Assembly: GCA_044598425.1 (NCBI GenBank)
Contig: CP172536.1
Location: 2,914,001-2,978,000 of the forward strand
Direction: 5' to 3'
DNA: 64,000 bases
Source of the DNA: JAEVLT01 sp044598425
GTDB taxonomy: Bacteria; Bacillota; Bacilli; Bacillales; Cytobacillaceae
In this document: positions 45,272 through 53,482 of the stretch, in pieces
Layout: every line of letters begins with the position of its first letter
Numbering within the stretch: the first letter of the stretch is position 1
Program-made: the position numbers and the translations under genes
Notes under the pieces: generated by a model
What the model was told of the DNA's origin: nothing
Databases searched by the model: none
What the model saw: the letters and a program-made list of their open reading frames with translations, nothing else

Positions 45272-45318
45272 TTTACATTTGTTCATATTAGTTACATTTG
45301 TAATTATCATATAACTTA
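45272..45318 (-). promoter_or_regulatory. ACATTTGTTA operator-like pair before E1 alpha
   Basis: TTTACATTTGTTCATA and GTTACATTTGTAATTATCATATAAC lie in tandem just upstream of the E1 alpha ribosome site. The same box precedes the oxidoreductase and gutM genes of this island, which implies one regulator, probably a SorC-type protein. Confidence 0.65.
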
Positions 45319-45380
45319 TTATTCTCTTAGTCAAGAAAAAAACAATAAATATTTAGCTTTTTTTCAAAAAATAGGAAACA

Positions 45381-45433
45381 AAAAAAGGAGAACGGGAGAA
45401 AAAGGTCTTCTAAACCATTTCCTCCATTCTCCA
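45381..45433 (-). terminator. Terminator after PTS IIA gene
   Basis: On the minus strand GGAGAATGG, a loop containing a second small hairpin, and CCGTTCTCC followed by TTTTTTT. It separates the oxidoreductase-IIA unit from the E1-E3 operon. Confidence 0.75.
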
Positions 45434-45488
45434 ACATACTGATATACATTCCTGATATTAATTTCGGATATTCAGACTTACCATTCAA

Positions 45489-45842
45489 TTACTTAATAGA
45501 AATAACTGTTCCTTCATTAATGGTTGGAAACTTATGTGGTGCTGCAAATACTGCCCCAGGCAGCACTTCTTCAAATGGCTCTTGGAAGTAGATTGATATA
45601 TGCCCTAACTCTTTAAAGTTTTTATTTGCAAGTGTGCCCACTGCCGTAATTGTAAAGGAATCGTCACCAAATTGAATGATCCCGCCTTCAGTTAACGGTT
45701 CCTCTGTCAGGTTTTCAAATTCATGGATGACAGCCAGTTCACGCAATTCCTGCGGTGCCTGAGGCCCAAATAAAATTACGATTTTTTCCTCTTTAAACGT
45801 AGGTACTAATGCTCCTACTTCTCTTACAACTGTTTTTGTCAC
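45489..45842 (-). CDS. srlB: PTS glucitol/sorbitol-type subunit IIA
   Basis: A 117-residue cytosolic IIA of the glucitol family. Family segments: KTVVREVGALVPTFKEEKIVILFGPQAPQELRELAVIHEF, with the phosphorylated His in AVIHEF near residue 43, GGIIQFGDDSFTITAVGTLANKNFKELGHISIYF and the C-terminal LPGAVFAA. It takes phosphate from HPr and gives it to IIB. It is encoded with the oxidoreductase, 33 nt downstream of it, and not next to the IIC/IIB genes 3 kb upstream. An ATG after GGAGG is used (plus-strand CCTCCATAG region). Confidence 0.9.
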   Translation of the reverse strand: MTKTVVREVGALVPTFKEEKIVILFGPQAPQELRELAVIHEFENLTEEPLTEGGIIQFGDDSFTITAVGTLANKNFKELGHISIYFQEPFEEVLPGAVFAAPHKFPTINEGTVISIK

Positions 45843-45875
45843 ATTTAAACCTCCATAGTTGACATTCTGCTTCTC

Positions 45876-47153
45876 TTACAATGTAACAAGTGGACGATTC
45901 TCTACATTTACTGGAAAAAGTTGATCTTGAAGTGCTCTCAACTTCCAAACGGTAGTAGTCGTATCTAATTCTACATCATCCAGCGTTAAAAATTGCCCCA
46001 ACTTAATTTCCTTTTTCGCAACAACTTTTCCGCTGATTAGACCAATTGGAATATGGCCATTGGTTTTCATTTCAACATGTGTCTCAAGTACACCACGAAC
46101 GGAATAACCTCCAATTCCATCAATTGACTCGCCAGCCTTAATATCACGTTTGGCTACGGCTACTGTTTCAGAAATCGGTGCCCCTAATGGACGGATAGAA
46201 GACTCATGCTGCAACATTGCCTTCGCAATGGTAATTGGCGTTTCTAAGCTTGCAAGGTGATATGGACGATAGAAGACGTAGTGTGGCCCTTTACCAACTT
46301 TTAAGTAGTGAAGCTCAGCATCTACTGGTTCAAGATCGCTCTTAACAATGACGAAAACACCAGGTGCTAAACCGTTTACATATTCAACAACGCCAAAGTT
46401 ATCCAACACACCGCCATTTTCTTTTAAATCAAGTTTATCAGCAACATCCTGAACCGTAGCTGACACACCATGCATTCCAACTTTATCAGGTACAAAGCCG
46501 ATAGCATTACTTAGCAGGTTCATTTCTGCCATTGTTTTGGTTCCATCTTGGAAGGCTGCAAGCATATGAGAGCTCATGTGCTTTTCTTTTGCTTCAGTCG
46601 CACAAACATCAGGATTTGACGTTGGTATAAACGGATTATTTTTTCCTTTCCCTGCAACTAATACCTCTAATCCCATTATTTTTGCAAATTCATATAATTC
46701 TAGAGTGGCAGCCGGCTCGTCACCTGCAGAACCTGTGTACACTAACCCCGCATTGTTAAACATTTTATTCATAATAGAACCGATGGTAATATCGACCTCA
46801 ACATTTAACAAAACAAGATGTTTTTTCGATTTTAATGCTTCAAGAGAGATATTTGCTCCAACCTCCGGTACACCAGTTGCATCAACAATAACTTCTACAG
46901 TTGGAGATTGAATAACCTCACGAAAATCATTTGTCACAATGACTGGATTTCTTTTATTAGATTGGGAGTTATAATAATCTGCTGCTCTTTGTGCTGCCTG
47001 AACATTTACATCGCATACTCCTGTAACAATCATTCCAGGAATTTTTGAGATTTGTGCGATCATCCCAAATCCCATTTGACCAGCCCCGATTACTCCCACC
47101 TTAATTAATACGTTTTCACATTCACGTTGTAAAAGTTTTTGGTAAATTGACAT
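45876..47153 (-). CDS. NAD(P)-dependent oxidoreductase with C-terminal SAF domain
   Basis: A 425-residue two-domain protein. N-terminal Rossmann fold VGVIGAGQMGFGMIAQISK (~17-36), related to the homoserine-dehydrogenase-type NAD-binding domain, with VIVDATGVPEVGANISLEAL (~100), NVEVDITIGSIMN and a central region GSAGDEPAATLELYEFAKIMGL. The C-terminal part (~325-415) contains AKRDIKAGESIDGIGGYSV and GKVVAKKEIKLGQFLTLDDVELD, a SAF-type fold as in altronate/galactarate dehydratase and FlgA relatives. Proteins of this type are found beside glucitol-type PTS genes, so it probably oxidises or reduces a polyol phosphate. Starts ATG with GGAGGAATT upstream, in one unit with the IIA gene. Its exact reaction is not known to me. 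Confidence 0.8.
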   Translation of the reverse strand: MSIYQKLLQRECENVLIKVGVIGAGQMGFGMIAQISKIPGMIVTGVCDVNVQAAQRAADYYNSQSNKRNPVIVTNDFREVIQSPTVEVIVDATGVPEVGANISLEALKSKKHLVLLNVEVDITIGSIMNKMFNNAGLVYTGSAGDEPAATLELYEFAKIMGLEVLVAGKGKNNPFIPTSNPDVCATEAKEKHMSSHMLAAFQDGTKTMAEMNLLSNAIGFVPDKVGMHGVSATVQDVADKLDLKENGGVLDNFGVVEYVNGLAPGVFVIVKSDLEPVDAELHYLKVGKGPHYVFYRPYHLASLETPITIAKAMLQHESSIRPLGAPISETVAVAKRDIKAGESIDGIGGYSVRGVLETHVEMKTNGHIPIGLISGKVVAKKEIKLGQFLTLDDVELDTTTTVWKLRALQDQLFPVNVENRPLVTL

Positions 47154-47234
47154 GTAAAATTCCTCCTCTTTAAACTCTCAATTTAATAGCGCTTTCATTC
47201 TATAAAACAAGCAACTCAGTGTCCTTGCGATACC

Positions 47235-47309
47235 TAACGCAAATGTTACACTTAATAACACTTCCTCATCATATGTAACATTTGTTATGAGAATTATCAT
47301 TTGTTAATA
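47235..47309 (-). promoter_or_regulatory. ACATTTGTTA operator-like boxes before the oxidoreductase
   Basis: TAACGCAAATGTTACA (47235-47250), TGTAACATTTGTTATGA (47274-47290) and TATCATTTGTTAATA (47295-47309). The three copies carry the same core as the boxes before gutM and E1 alpha. Confidence 0.7.
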
Positions 47310-47396
47310 CATTTTTAGTGTAATCCTCTATGTAAGTGTTGTCAAGAGTGAATTTTCCAAAGAATCACATTATATTACTCATATTCAAATATTAGA

Positions 47397-47427
47397 AAAG
47401 CTGCACGAAAATGATATGTGCAGCTTT
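47397..47427 (-). terminator. Terminator of SorC-type regulator 2
   Basis: AAAGCTGCAC and GTGCAGCTTT form a perfect 10-bp stem followed on the minus strand by TCTAATA; located 10 nt after the regulator stop. Confidence 0.75.
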
Positions 47428-47437
47428 ATCTTTATAA

Positions 47438-48376
47438 TCATTCAACTAATGCATTCGCCGTTACTTCATCTGTAATGAGAACATGAATTAAACTTCCTTC
47501 CAGTGCTGCTTTAATCGCATTTACTTTTTCTAGGCCGGAGGCAACACCGATAACCAATGGGATATTTTTCAATTTTTTCAACTCAACCGCTATTACCCGC
47601 TCATTCCATGAGTTTAAGACAGGTTTTCCAAATTTATTAATAAAGTTATAGCAAATGTCACCAACAATTTCAGTATCCTCGGTGATCTCTTGATAGTCTA
47701 ACCCTAAATAGGATTGAACCATAGTAGAATGTTCAGGACTTCCACCAATCCCCACCACGGCAATACTTGATTGTTCAGCTAAATCAAAAGTATTTTTTAT
47801 GGAAGGCTGCCTCATAAGAACTTCCTTTGCTTCTTTCGTATCTACCATTACGGGTATATGAAGCAATTCATAATTAGCCTGAAGGGCGTCTCCTACTTTG
47901 GCAACGATATAATTTGAATGAATGTCTACTCGTTCGTTTCCAACCCCGCCCACTAATGGAACAATCGTAACAGAAGGAAACAATTGTGGTGAATTAATAG
48001 CTTTTGCCACTTCGTACAAGGTAGTTCCAGATGAGAAACCAATAATTTGCCCATCTTTGATAACCCTTAGCAGAAATTCACTTGTCGCTTCTCCTAAGTG
48101 TTTCTTTGAAGCTTCGTGTCCAACACTTTCTATACAAACTACCTCACGTAAGTTGTATAGACGCTCCACCTTTCGTTCCAACTGACGGAATTGATGTAAA
48201 CCTTCATCGTGAATGGTTATTTCTACAATTCCTAATTCCTTCGCTTTTGTTAAAAACTTAGAAACTAAGGACCTGCTGACCCCAATTATTTCAGCAATCT
48301 CTGATTGTGTAGCGCCTTCTTCATAATACATCTGTGCAACTTTTACAAGAATCCTTCTATTGTCTTGAATAATCAC
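47438..48376 (-). CDS. SorC-type sugar-binding transcriptional regulator 2
   Basis: A 312-residue SorC-family regulator. HTH ATQSEIAEIIGVSRSLVSKFLTKAKELGIVEI (~19-50), then the effector domain with VEICESVGHEASKKHLGEATSEFLL, IIGFSSGTTLYEVAKAI (~110), TIVPLVGGVGNERVDIHSNYIV, VVGIGGSPEHSTMVQSYLG and a C-terminal region ending HVLITDEVTANALVE. It lies between the glucitol-type IIB gene and the oxidoreductase gene, set off by terminators on both sides. It is the most likely reader of the ACATTTGTTA boxes found before three operons of the island, but regulator 1 is an alternative. Confidence 0.9.
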   Translation of the reverse strand: MIIQDNRRILVKVAQMYYEEGATQSEIAEIIGVSRSLVSKFLTKAKELGIVEITIHDEGLHQFRQLERKVERLYNLREVVCIESVGHEASKKHLGEATSEFLLRVIKDGQIIGFSSGTTLYEVAKAINSPQLFPSVTIVPLVGGVGNERVDIHSNYIVAKVGDALQANYELLHIPVMVDTKEAKEVLMRQPSIKNTFDLAEQSSIAVVGIGGSPEHSTMVQSYLGLDYQEITEDTEIVGDICYNFINKFGKPVLNSWNERVIAVELKKLKNIPLVIGVASGLEKVNAIKAALEGSLIHVLITDEVTANALVE

Positions 48377-48577
48377 TGAACATCCTCATCCTTAAAAATT
48401 TCTATTGAAGTTAGAATATCTGATTTTATAAAAATACACAAATATAAAGTGAAACTTCAAACAGAGGGGTTTTACTGCCCTTTAATGCAGGATAAATTTA
48501 CAAGGCTAAATGGAAATATTGTTTAGGATTTGTTCATTTTTTCCTAACAGTCAAACCATATCCCTTAAAAATTTAAA

Positions 48578-48618
48578 CTATGCATAAAAGGCCTAGTTAA
48601 AAGTCCTTTTGTGCATAG
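48578..48618 (-). terminator. Terminator after glucitol-type IIB gene
   Basis: CTATGCACAAAAGG and CCTTTTATGCATAG form a 14-bp stem with one mismatch, followed on the minus strand by TTTAAATTTTT. It is 10 nt after the IIB stop and ends the gutM-IIC-IIB unit. Confidence 0.8.
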
Positions 48619-48627
48619 CCTTTAATC

Positions 48628-49662
48628 TTAATACATTCCGAAACTAGCAAAATAAGCAATAACAACAGATAACACACCTGTAATTAACCGACTATATAAA
48701 ACAGCTGGTACACCATATCTTACCGTTTCTGGCTTTGCTTCACCAAGTGATAAACCTACCGGAATAAAGTCAGCACCTACTTGACCGTTAATAGCAAACA
48801 ATGCAGGTAACGCAAACTGGGGCGGAATATTTCCTAATGCAATCTGGCTTCCAATCAGAACCCCAACAACTTGGGCAATTACTGCACCTGGTCCTAATAC
48901 TGGGGATAAGAAAGGAAGGGTACAAATCACAACAATAATAATAAGTCCCCATAGTGATCCTGCAAGTGGAGTTAAAGACTTTGCAATTACACTACCAATT
49001 CCTGTGTAGTTAATAATCCCGATTAGCATACTTACAAACGCCATAAACGGAATGATGTTTTTGATTAACATATCAACCGTATCACGCCCGGCTTGATAAA
49101 ATGTTCCTGTTACACTGCCAATTCCTTTTGAAAACCTTAACAATAGACTATCTTTTTGATGATTGGCATGTTCTTTTTTAAGTTGTTGGTAACTCTCATT
49201 AAATTTTTCTTTGTCTTTTGTATTGAACTTATTCACAACTGCAGCCTCTTGATCACCCACGGCTTGGGCATAACCATCTGCAACAGTTATGTCTTTAACT
49301 GTTACACCGGAAACAAAAATGTCCTCTGTAATATACTTTGAAAGCGGGCCCGAAGGAGATGATGGCAGAACATCCACAGTTGGAATTCGCTTCATAGGAT
49401 AAACACCGATCCGTGCCGTGCCGCCACAGTCAATAACCACACACATCATTTCCTCTTCAGGAAAAGAACCTTTAAAACCATCAACTGCTTCTGCCCCAGT
49501 TAATTCAGCAATCCTTCTTGCGACCGGATGAATTCCTCCTCCAGTAATGGAGACAACCTTATTCTTTTTACCTTCAGACTTAATATAAAGACCTTTACCC
49601 CAGCCGCCTGAACCTTTTGATACAAATACTTCACTTGATACGATCGCTTCATGTTGAGTCAT
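48628..49662 (-). CDS. srlE: PTS glucitol/sorbitol-type subunit IIB (IIBC2)
   Basis: A 344-residue protein of the glucitol SrlE family. N-terminal IIB domain (EVFVSKGSGGWGKGLYIKS, GGIHPVARRIAELTGAEAVDGFKG) with the phosphorylated Cys in CVVIDCGGTARIGVYPMKR (~75), a linker, then a hydrophobic half (~185-340) with PFLSPVLGPGAVIAQVVGVLIG and PALFAINGQVGADFIPVGLSLGEAKPETV. It completes the sugar channel with the IIC protein and phosphorylates the polyol. It starts ATG after GGGGGAGATTC, 23 nt after the IIC stop. Confidence 0.92.
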   Translation of the reverse strand: MTQHEAIVSSEVFVSKGSGGWGKGLYIKSEGKKNKVVSITGGGIHPVARRIAELTGAEAVDGFKGSFPEEEMMCVVIDCGGTARIGVYPMKRIPTVDVLPSSPSGPLSKYITEDIFVSGVTVKDITVADGYAQAVGDQEAAVVNKFNTKDKEKFNESYQQLKKEHANHQKDSLLLRFSKGIGSVTGTFYQAGRDTVDMLIKNIIPFMAFVSMLIGIINYTGIGSVIAKSLTPLAGSLWGLIIIVVICTLPFLSPVLGPGAVIAQVVGVLIGSQIALGNIPPQFALPALFAINGQVGADFIPVGLSLGEAKPETVRYGVPAVLYSRLITGVLSVVIAYFASFGMY

Positions 49663-49685
49663 CTTGAATCTCCCCCTTCTATCGA

Positions 49686-50207
49686 TTATAATTCCGCTTT
49701 TTTGGCTAAATAGTTTGTGATTAACTCAGTAATAATCCCACGAATAAGAATAACTACAACACCTACAATAAAGTATCGAACTGCAAGGTCTGCGATTGGA
49801 AGACCCAATTCTTTGATACCGTTTGCAATTCCTAAATAAACAAATAGCTCGCCAGCGTTCGCATATGGAAATAAACTTGTAACTGGATGCACAAAGGAAA
49901 CTGCAGAATCATAGAATGCAGGCTTCTGTTTCTCTGGTAAAAATCTGCCAAAAGTATAAGCCATTGGATTGGTTAACAATAAGACTGATAGAATTGGCAT
50001 CAGAGTATAGCGCAACAAGGTATATTTTGCTGCAAATTGAATCGTCTTACTCACACGTTCTTCCCCAACGAACTTTATCAGAGCATAAGTAAATGTCAAA
50101 AGCACTACTAATGTGGGGATAATTCCTGTGAATAATCCCATAAATGTTTTACCACCTTCATTGAACATCCCAATGAAATGTTCCCCCAACCATTTAATCC
50201 ATTCCAT
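49686..50207 (-). CDS. srlA: PTS glucitol/sorbitol-type subunit IIC
   Basis: A 173-residue membrane protein of the SrlA family. It begins EWIKWLGEHFIGMFNEGGKTFMGLFTGIIPTLVVLLTFTYALI and contains LRYTLMPILSVLLLTNPMAYTFGRFLPEKQKPAFYDSAVSFVHPVTSLFPYANAGELFVYLGIANGI, all conserved in glucitol IIC proteins. Four or so TM helices. Middle gene of gutM-IIC-IIB, ATG behind AAAGGGGG 14 nt after gutM. Length matches E. coli SrlA (187). Confidence 0.93.
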   Translation of the reverse strand: MEWIKWLGEHFIGMFNEGGKTFMGLFTGIIPTLVVLLTFTYALIKFVGEERVSKTIQFAAKYTLLRYTLMPILSVLLLTNPMAYTFGRFLPEKQKPAFYDSAVSFVHPVTSLFPYANAGELFVYLGIANGIKELGLPIADLAVRYFIVGVVVILIRGIITELITNYLAKKAEL

Positions 50208-50221
50208 TTAATTTACCCCCT

Positions 50222-50668
50222 TTAAATTTCAATTGAAATTTTATTTTTTGAAATAGTTAACAACGCATTTTCTCCCGCTTTTAAAAGTGCCATTCGATTT
50301 GCAGGGCTTTTCTTTTTCCCTTTTAATGAGGAGCTTTCGTTTAAATCATTCAAGATTTCACCCACATGTTGGCCTTTATATTCTTCTATGGCTTTGAATT
50401 TCGTTAACATAGACATACCTTTTAAAATATGGCATTCGTGAATGATATAGTTGTTATCTACTACCAAAATGGCAATTGCCCCTGGACGGAATTTCCCTCT
50501 CTGCATGCCAGAGAACATAAAATAACCATCTTCTCCTTTATAGTCGCTTACAATTTTATCAATATTTTTTTTATAATACCTGATTTGAAGTAGTGAAAAT
50601 ACGTATTGAACAATGAGAATGGCACTAAGAATAATTGCTAGTTGCACAAAAACCCTCCTATTCTCCAA
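50222..50668 (-). CDS. gutM: GutM-type glucitol operon protein
   Basis: A 148-residue GutM/SrlM family protein. An N-terminal TM helix (FVQLAIILSAILIVQYVFSLLQI) is followed by a soluble domain with GYFMFSGMQRGKFRPGAIAILVVDNNYIIHECHILKGMSMLTKFKAIEEYKGQ, typical of the family. In E. coli GutM is reported to activate the glucitol operon; the membrane anchor makes a direct DNA role doubtful. First gene of the PTS unit, with several operator-like boxes upstream. Confidence 0.85.
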   Translation of the reverse strand: MENRRVFVQLAIILSAILIVQYVFSLLQIRYYKKNIDKIVSDYKGEDGYFMFSGMQRGKFRPGAIAILVVDNNYIIHECHILKGMSMLTKFKAIEEYKGQHVGEILNDLNESSSLKGKKKSPANRMALLKAGENALLTISKNKISIEI

Positions 50669-50775
50669 TCCTAGTTTAATTTTTTACACTCCTTTCTATC
50701 CTTTAGTAAAGCCCTCACTTTTAATAAAACGCTTACAATTTTATTGAAAAATTTTTGGCGCTACAAAGGATTCCT

Positions 50776-50852
50776 TATAACAAATGTTACGCATTATAAT
50801 TTTTAAGTATTAATTTAACATTTGTTATGATTATTTACATTTGTTATATAAT
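50776..50852 (-). promoter_or_regulatory. ACATTTGTTA operator-like boxes before gutM
   Basis: TATAACAAATGTTAC (50776-50790), TTAACATTTGTTATGA (50815-50830) and TTTACATTTGTTATATAAT (50834-50852). They lie 110-185 nt before gutM in an AT-rich promoter region. The remaining stretch to 51050 holds no gene. Confidence 0.7.
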
Positions 50853-51053
50853 TAGAATAATAAAAATTATTTGTACTGTCAATATTCATTAAGAATATTT
50901 TTAACAATGAGAGGAGTCTTTCACGTATAATTGGGATTATTATGATCCACGCTTTCAGAAAATTAAAGTTGATAAATATAAGATTGGATAAGAATTGGAA
51001 GTATTTGATTATATTTAATTAGGATAGGGGGAGACGGCTAGTCTCCACACTCC

Positions 51054-51126
51054 GGGTAGAAAGGTCGCCCAATTGGCGACTCTACCCCCCACAGAACCCT
51101 GCGTGCGGATTTCCCGCACCGGGCTC
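51054..51126 (-). ncRNA. Group II intron A domains V and VI
   Basis: On the minus strand GAGCCCGGTGCGG-GAAA-TCCGCACGCAGGGTTC (51094-51126) has the size, GNRA-type loop and AGC triad of domain V. It is followed by GGGTAGAGTCGCC-AATT-GGGCGACCTTTCTACCC (51054-51087), a domain VI-like hairpin with bulged bases. Confidence 0.75.
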
Positions 51127-51139
51127 TTCAGAAATTGCT

Positions 51140-52459
51140 TCACAGCTTTGCGTATACCTTTAGTTCCGAAAATGGAATTGAAAGTTTAGGACGCTCTAAA
51201 GGAAAAATCGACTTAATCTTATTAAACTTTTCCCACGTTACATAGCTTTTTTGGCTTCTACTACTTAACATTCTTTTCCAATAACGCTCCGTAATGATAT
51301 AGATTTTAGTTATTGACCAAAGGTTACCAGCCATTCCATAGTAATTATAGTGACCTCTAAGAATTTGATTTATCTTTTCCACTTGGTCTTTTAAAGACCA
51401 GTGTCTAATAGTACGAAGTACTCCTTGAATTTTCTTTATACTTCGCTTAAACCTGGTCTTTTCAGTTTTCCTACCTACCATGAAATTACCCTTGCGGTTT
51501 CTTGTACAATAATGTGTAAAACCTAGGAAGTATATAGTTTCTAATTTCTTCCCTTTTTGCAGGGCATGTTTACTGGCAAACCGTCCAAACTCCACTAATC
51601 TAGTCTTATTAGGTTCAAGCTCTAGTGAGAATTTCCTCAATCTTTTCATAAGGACTTTCCCAAACCTTATCGCATCTGACCGATATTGAAAACACACTAC
51701 AAAATCATCAATATATCTTATTAGATATGACTCACCTTTGAGTCTTGGTTTTATTGCTTTCTCAAACCATAAATCCAATACATAATGAAGGTAAATGTTG
51801 CTTAACAGTACACTTATTGACCCACCTTGCGGTGTTCCAGTTTCATTGACATATACCTCTTTACCTTCCATTACACCTGCTTTTAACCATCTTTTGATTA
51901 GACTAATAATTCTAGGATCACCAATCCTATGTTGCACGAATTTGATTACCCAATCATGATCTAAGGTTCCAAAGAAGTTCTTTAGATCGGCTTCCAACAC
52001 TCAGCTAATTTTCTTCCCTGAAATAGTTTCGTTAAGTGTAGCTAAGGCATTATGTGCTCCCCTATTTGGTCTACCACCGTAGGAACAATTTAGAAAGTCT
52101 TGTTCATAAATTGATGAAAGTACCGTAGCTGTACTTCTTTGTAAAGCTCTATCCGCTACCGAAGGTACTCCGATTGGCCGCTTTTCGACTTTACCAGGTT
52201 TAGGTATCCAAACCCTTCTTACCGCTGGGGGCTTATATCTATGTCTATGGATTGAATTCATCATATCCCCAACCCAATTTTCAAAATCGATTATAGCCAT
52301 ATCCCTTGTGGTTCCATCAATGCCAGGTGAAGTATTCTTTGGCATATGATTTAGACTTGTCCAAATCAACTCTTTTGTAATGTGATGTGCTAATGATGTA
52401 AATTGTAGTTTTGCACCTTGTTGAGCTTTTGCTGCTATTCTCTCTAATCCAGTTGTCAT
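51140..52459 (-). pseudogene. Group II intron A reverse transcriptase with in-frame TGA
   Basis: ATG 52459 behind AAGGAG reads TTGLERIAAKAQQGAKLQFTSL, MPKNTSPGIDGTT, PPAVRRVWIPKPGKVEKRPIGVPSVADRA, a typical maturase N-terminus. After GKKIS there is TGA (52001-52003) and then, in the same frame, VLEADLKNFFGTLDHDWVI. Related proteins read ISWVLEADLK, so TGG (Trp) has become TGA. The rest is intact: GTPQGGSISVLLSNIYLHYVLD, catalytic YIRYIDDFVVCF, FLGFTHYC, and an X domain to the stop at 51140. A single point change separates it from a full 439-residue protein, so it is either freshly inactivated or read through. Confidence 0.85.
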
Positions 52460-53001
52460 GATTGGTTTCTCCTTACTTTGAATTAAGGACCGAAATCTTC
52501 CCTTGAATGAAGCTCATGTTTCCTTAGATTGATTCAATTTCTGCTAACCGCTTCCCCAAGTAATAGGCTTTCCCTATCTCAAAGTACTATCAGTTAGTAA
52601 GACTTCCAATAAACCATCGAATTCTTCTTGCTTTGTGGGCTTGTTGAATTCTTATCTATATGTTTATAGAAGTTTACTGGATCTCCCTTGTTCCCAAGGA
52701 ATCCATCGATGACATGCCGTAGGTACGAATCCCGGGAGTAACGAGAATACCCTTGCCTTTAGCGGTTATTTCATTGTTGCCTTCCCTATTGAGAGAAAAG
52801 GTCGGCTACTCCACATCACGTTCAATTTCGGGACTAATTATCCTCTTCACTTTATTCCGGCCTGCCATCTTCCTGTCTACGCTTCGTAGTACACGTTACC
52901 GTGTACCACGCAAGACTCGGTACAAGACTGCTGGCTAAGCATTATCTAGACGACTATCTCAAGTCGTATGTATTCCTTGAGCTTTCAAGGCGCAACCCCC
53001 A

Positions 53002-53036
53002 CACCACCGTACGTACGGTTCCGTATACGGCGGTTC
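53002..53036 (-). ncRNA. Group II intron B domain V
   Basis: On the minus strand GAACCGCCGTATACGG followed by AACCGTACGTACGGTGGTG matches the domain V form of a widespread bacterial intron class. It lies 3' of the intron B reverse transcriptase relic. Confidence 0.65.
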
Positions 53037-53040
53037 CTAG

Positions 53041-53325
53041 TTATGTCAAACGTAGTTGTTCATATCTTGCCGTAAGGCTCCTCAATCCTTGGTCACGCCA
53101 ATAAGCGTTGCCAAGGGTTTTGTGTGGAATTGGGCTTTTCGCAATTCGCCAATAACCCTTCCGGGAATTTCCCCATTCGTATGCTTTGTCACCTGCACCT
53201 AATTTCTTAAGGTTTCGCACACGAGTGCGTGGGTTCTTCCACTCTTTCCAGAGAATCATCCTTAATCTACGATTGAGCCATCCTTCAAGCTCTTTTAATT
53301 TAGTTGGTGTATCGATTAATTGATA
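53041..53325 (-). pseudogene. Group II intron B reverse transcriptase, C-terminal fragment
   Basis: Reads DTPTKLKELEGWLNRRLRMILWKEW, then NPRTRVRNLKKLGAGDKAYEWGNSRKGYWRI and LGNAYWRDQGLRSLTARYEQL to a stop at 53041. This is the X-domain/C-terminal part of a maturase of a different class from intron A. The 5' side is lost at about 53325, near the inverted repeat at 53339. Confidence 0.8.
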
Positions 53326-53338
53326 GTATTGTAAACGA

Positions 53339-53398
53339 GCACATTATTTCAGGTTGGATTTTTCATTTTAGTTCAGCTAAATATCTGAAATAATGTGC
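53339..53398 (+). repeat. 14-bp inverted repeat with T-run
   Basis: GCACATTATTTCAG (53339-53352) and CTGAAATAATGTGC (53385-53398) are perfect inverted repeats around 32 nt, followed by ACATTTTTTC. Either a terminator from a lost gene or a small mobile-element remnant. Confidence 0.5.
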
Positions 53399-53482
53399 AC
53401 ATTTTTTCACTTTCTTTCGGAATGCGGAAAAGTCTGCTCAAATTATGTCGGATATAAAAACAGAAGAAAAACCCCTAAATGG

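Larger units (their letters stand above)
51050..52925 (-). mobile_element. Group II intron A, nearly complete
   Basis: A reverse-transcriptase gene (51140-52459) is framed by RNA parts of a group II intron. Downstream lie domain V (51094-51126) and a long domain VI hairpin (51054-51087). Upstream, 52460-52925 is about 460 nt without coding potential and of the size and GC-rich folding expected for domains I-III, e.g. the GTACACGGTAACGTGTAC hairpin near 52895. The exact 5' end (a GTG-type start near 52890-52920) was not fixed. It sits between the glucitol-type PTS promoter and relics of another intron. Confidence 0.75.

Noticed and set aside
47154..47310. The repeated ACATTTGTTA boxes considered as a CRISPR-like or iteron array
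   Set aside because: Only three irregularly spaced copies per promoter, partly inverted, without spacers or replication genes; better explained as operators.
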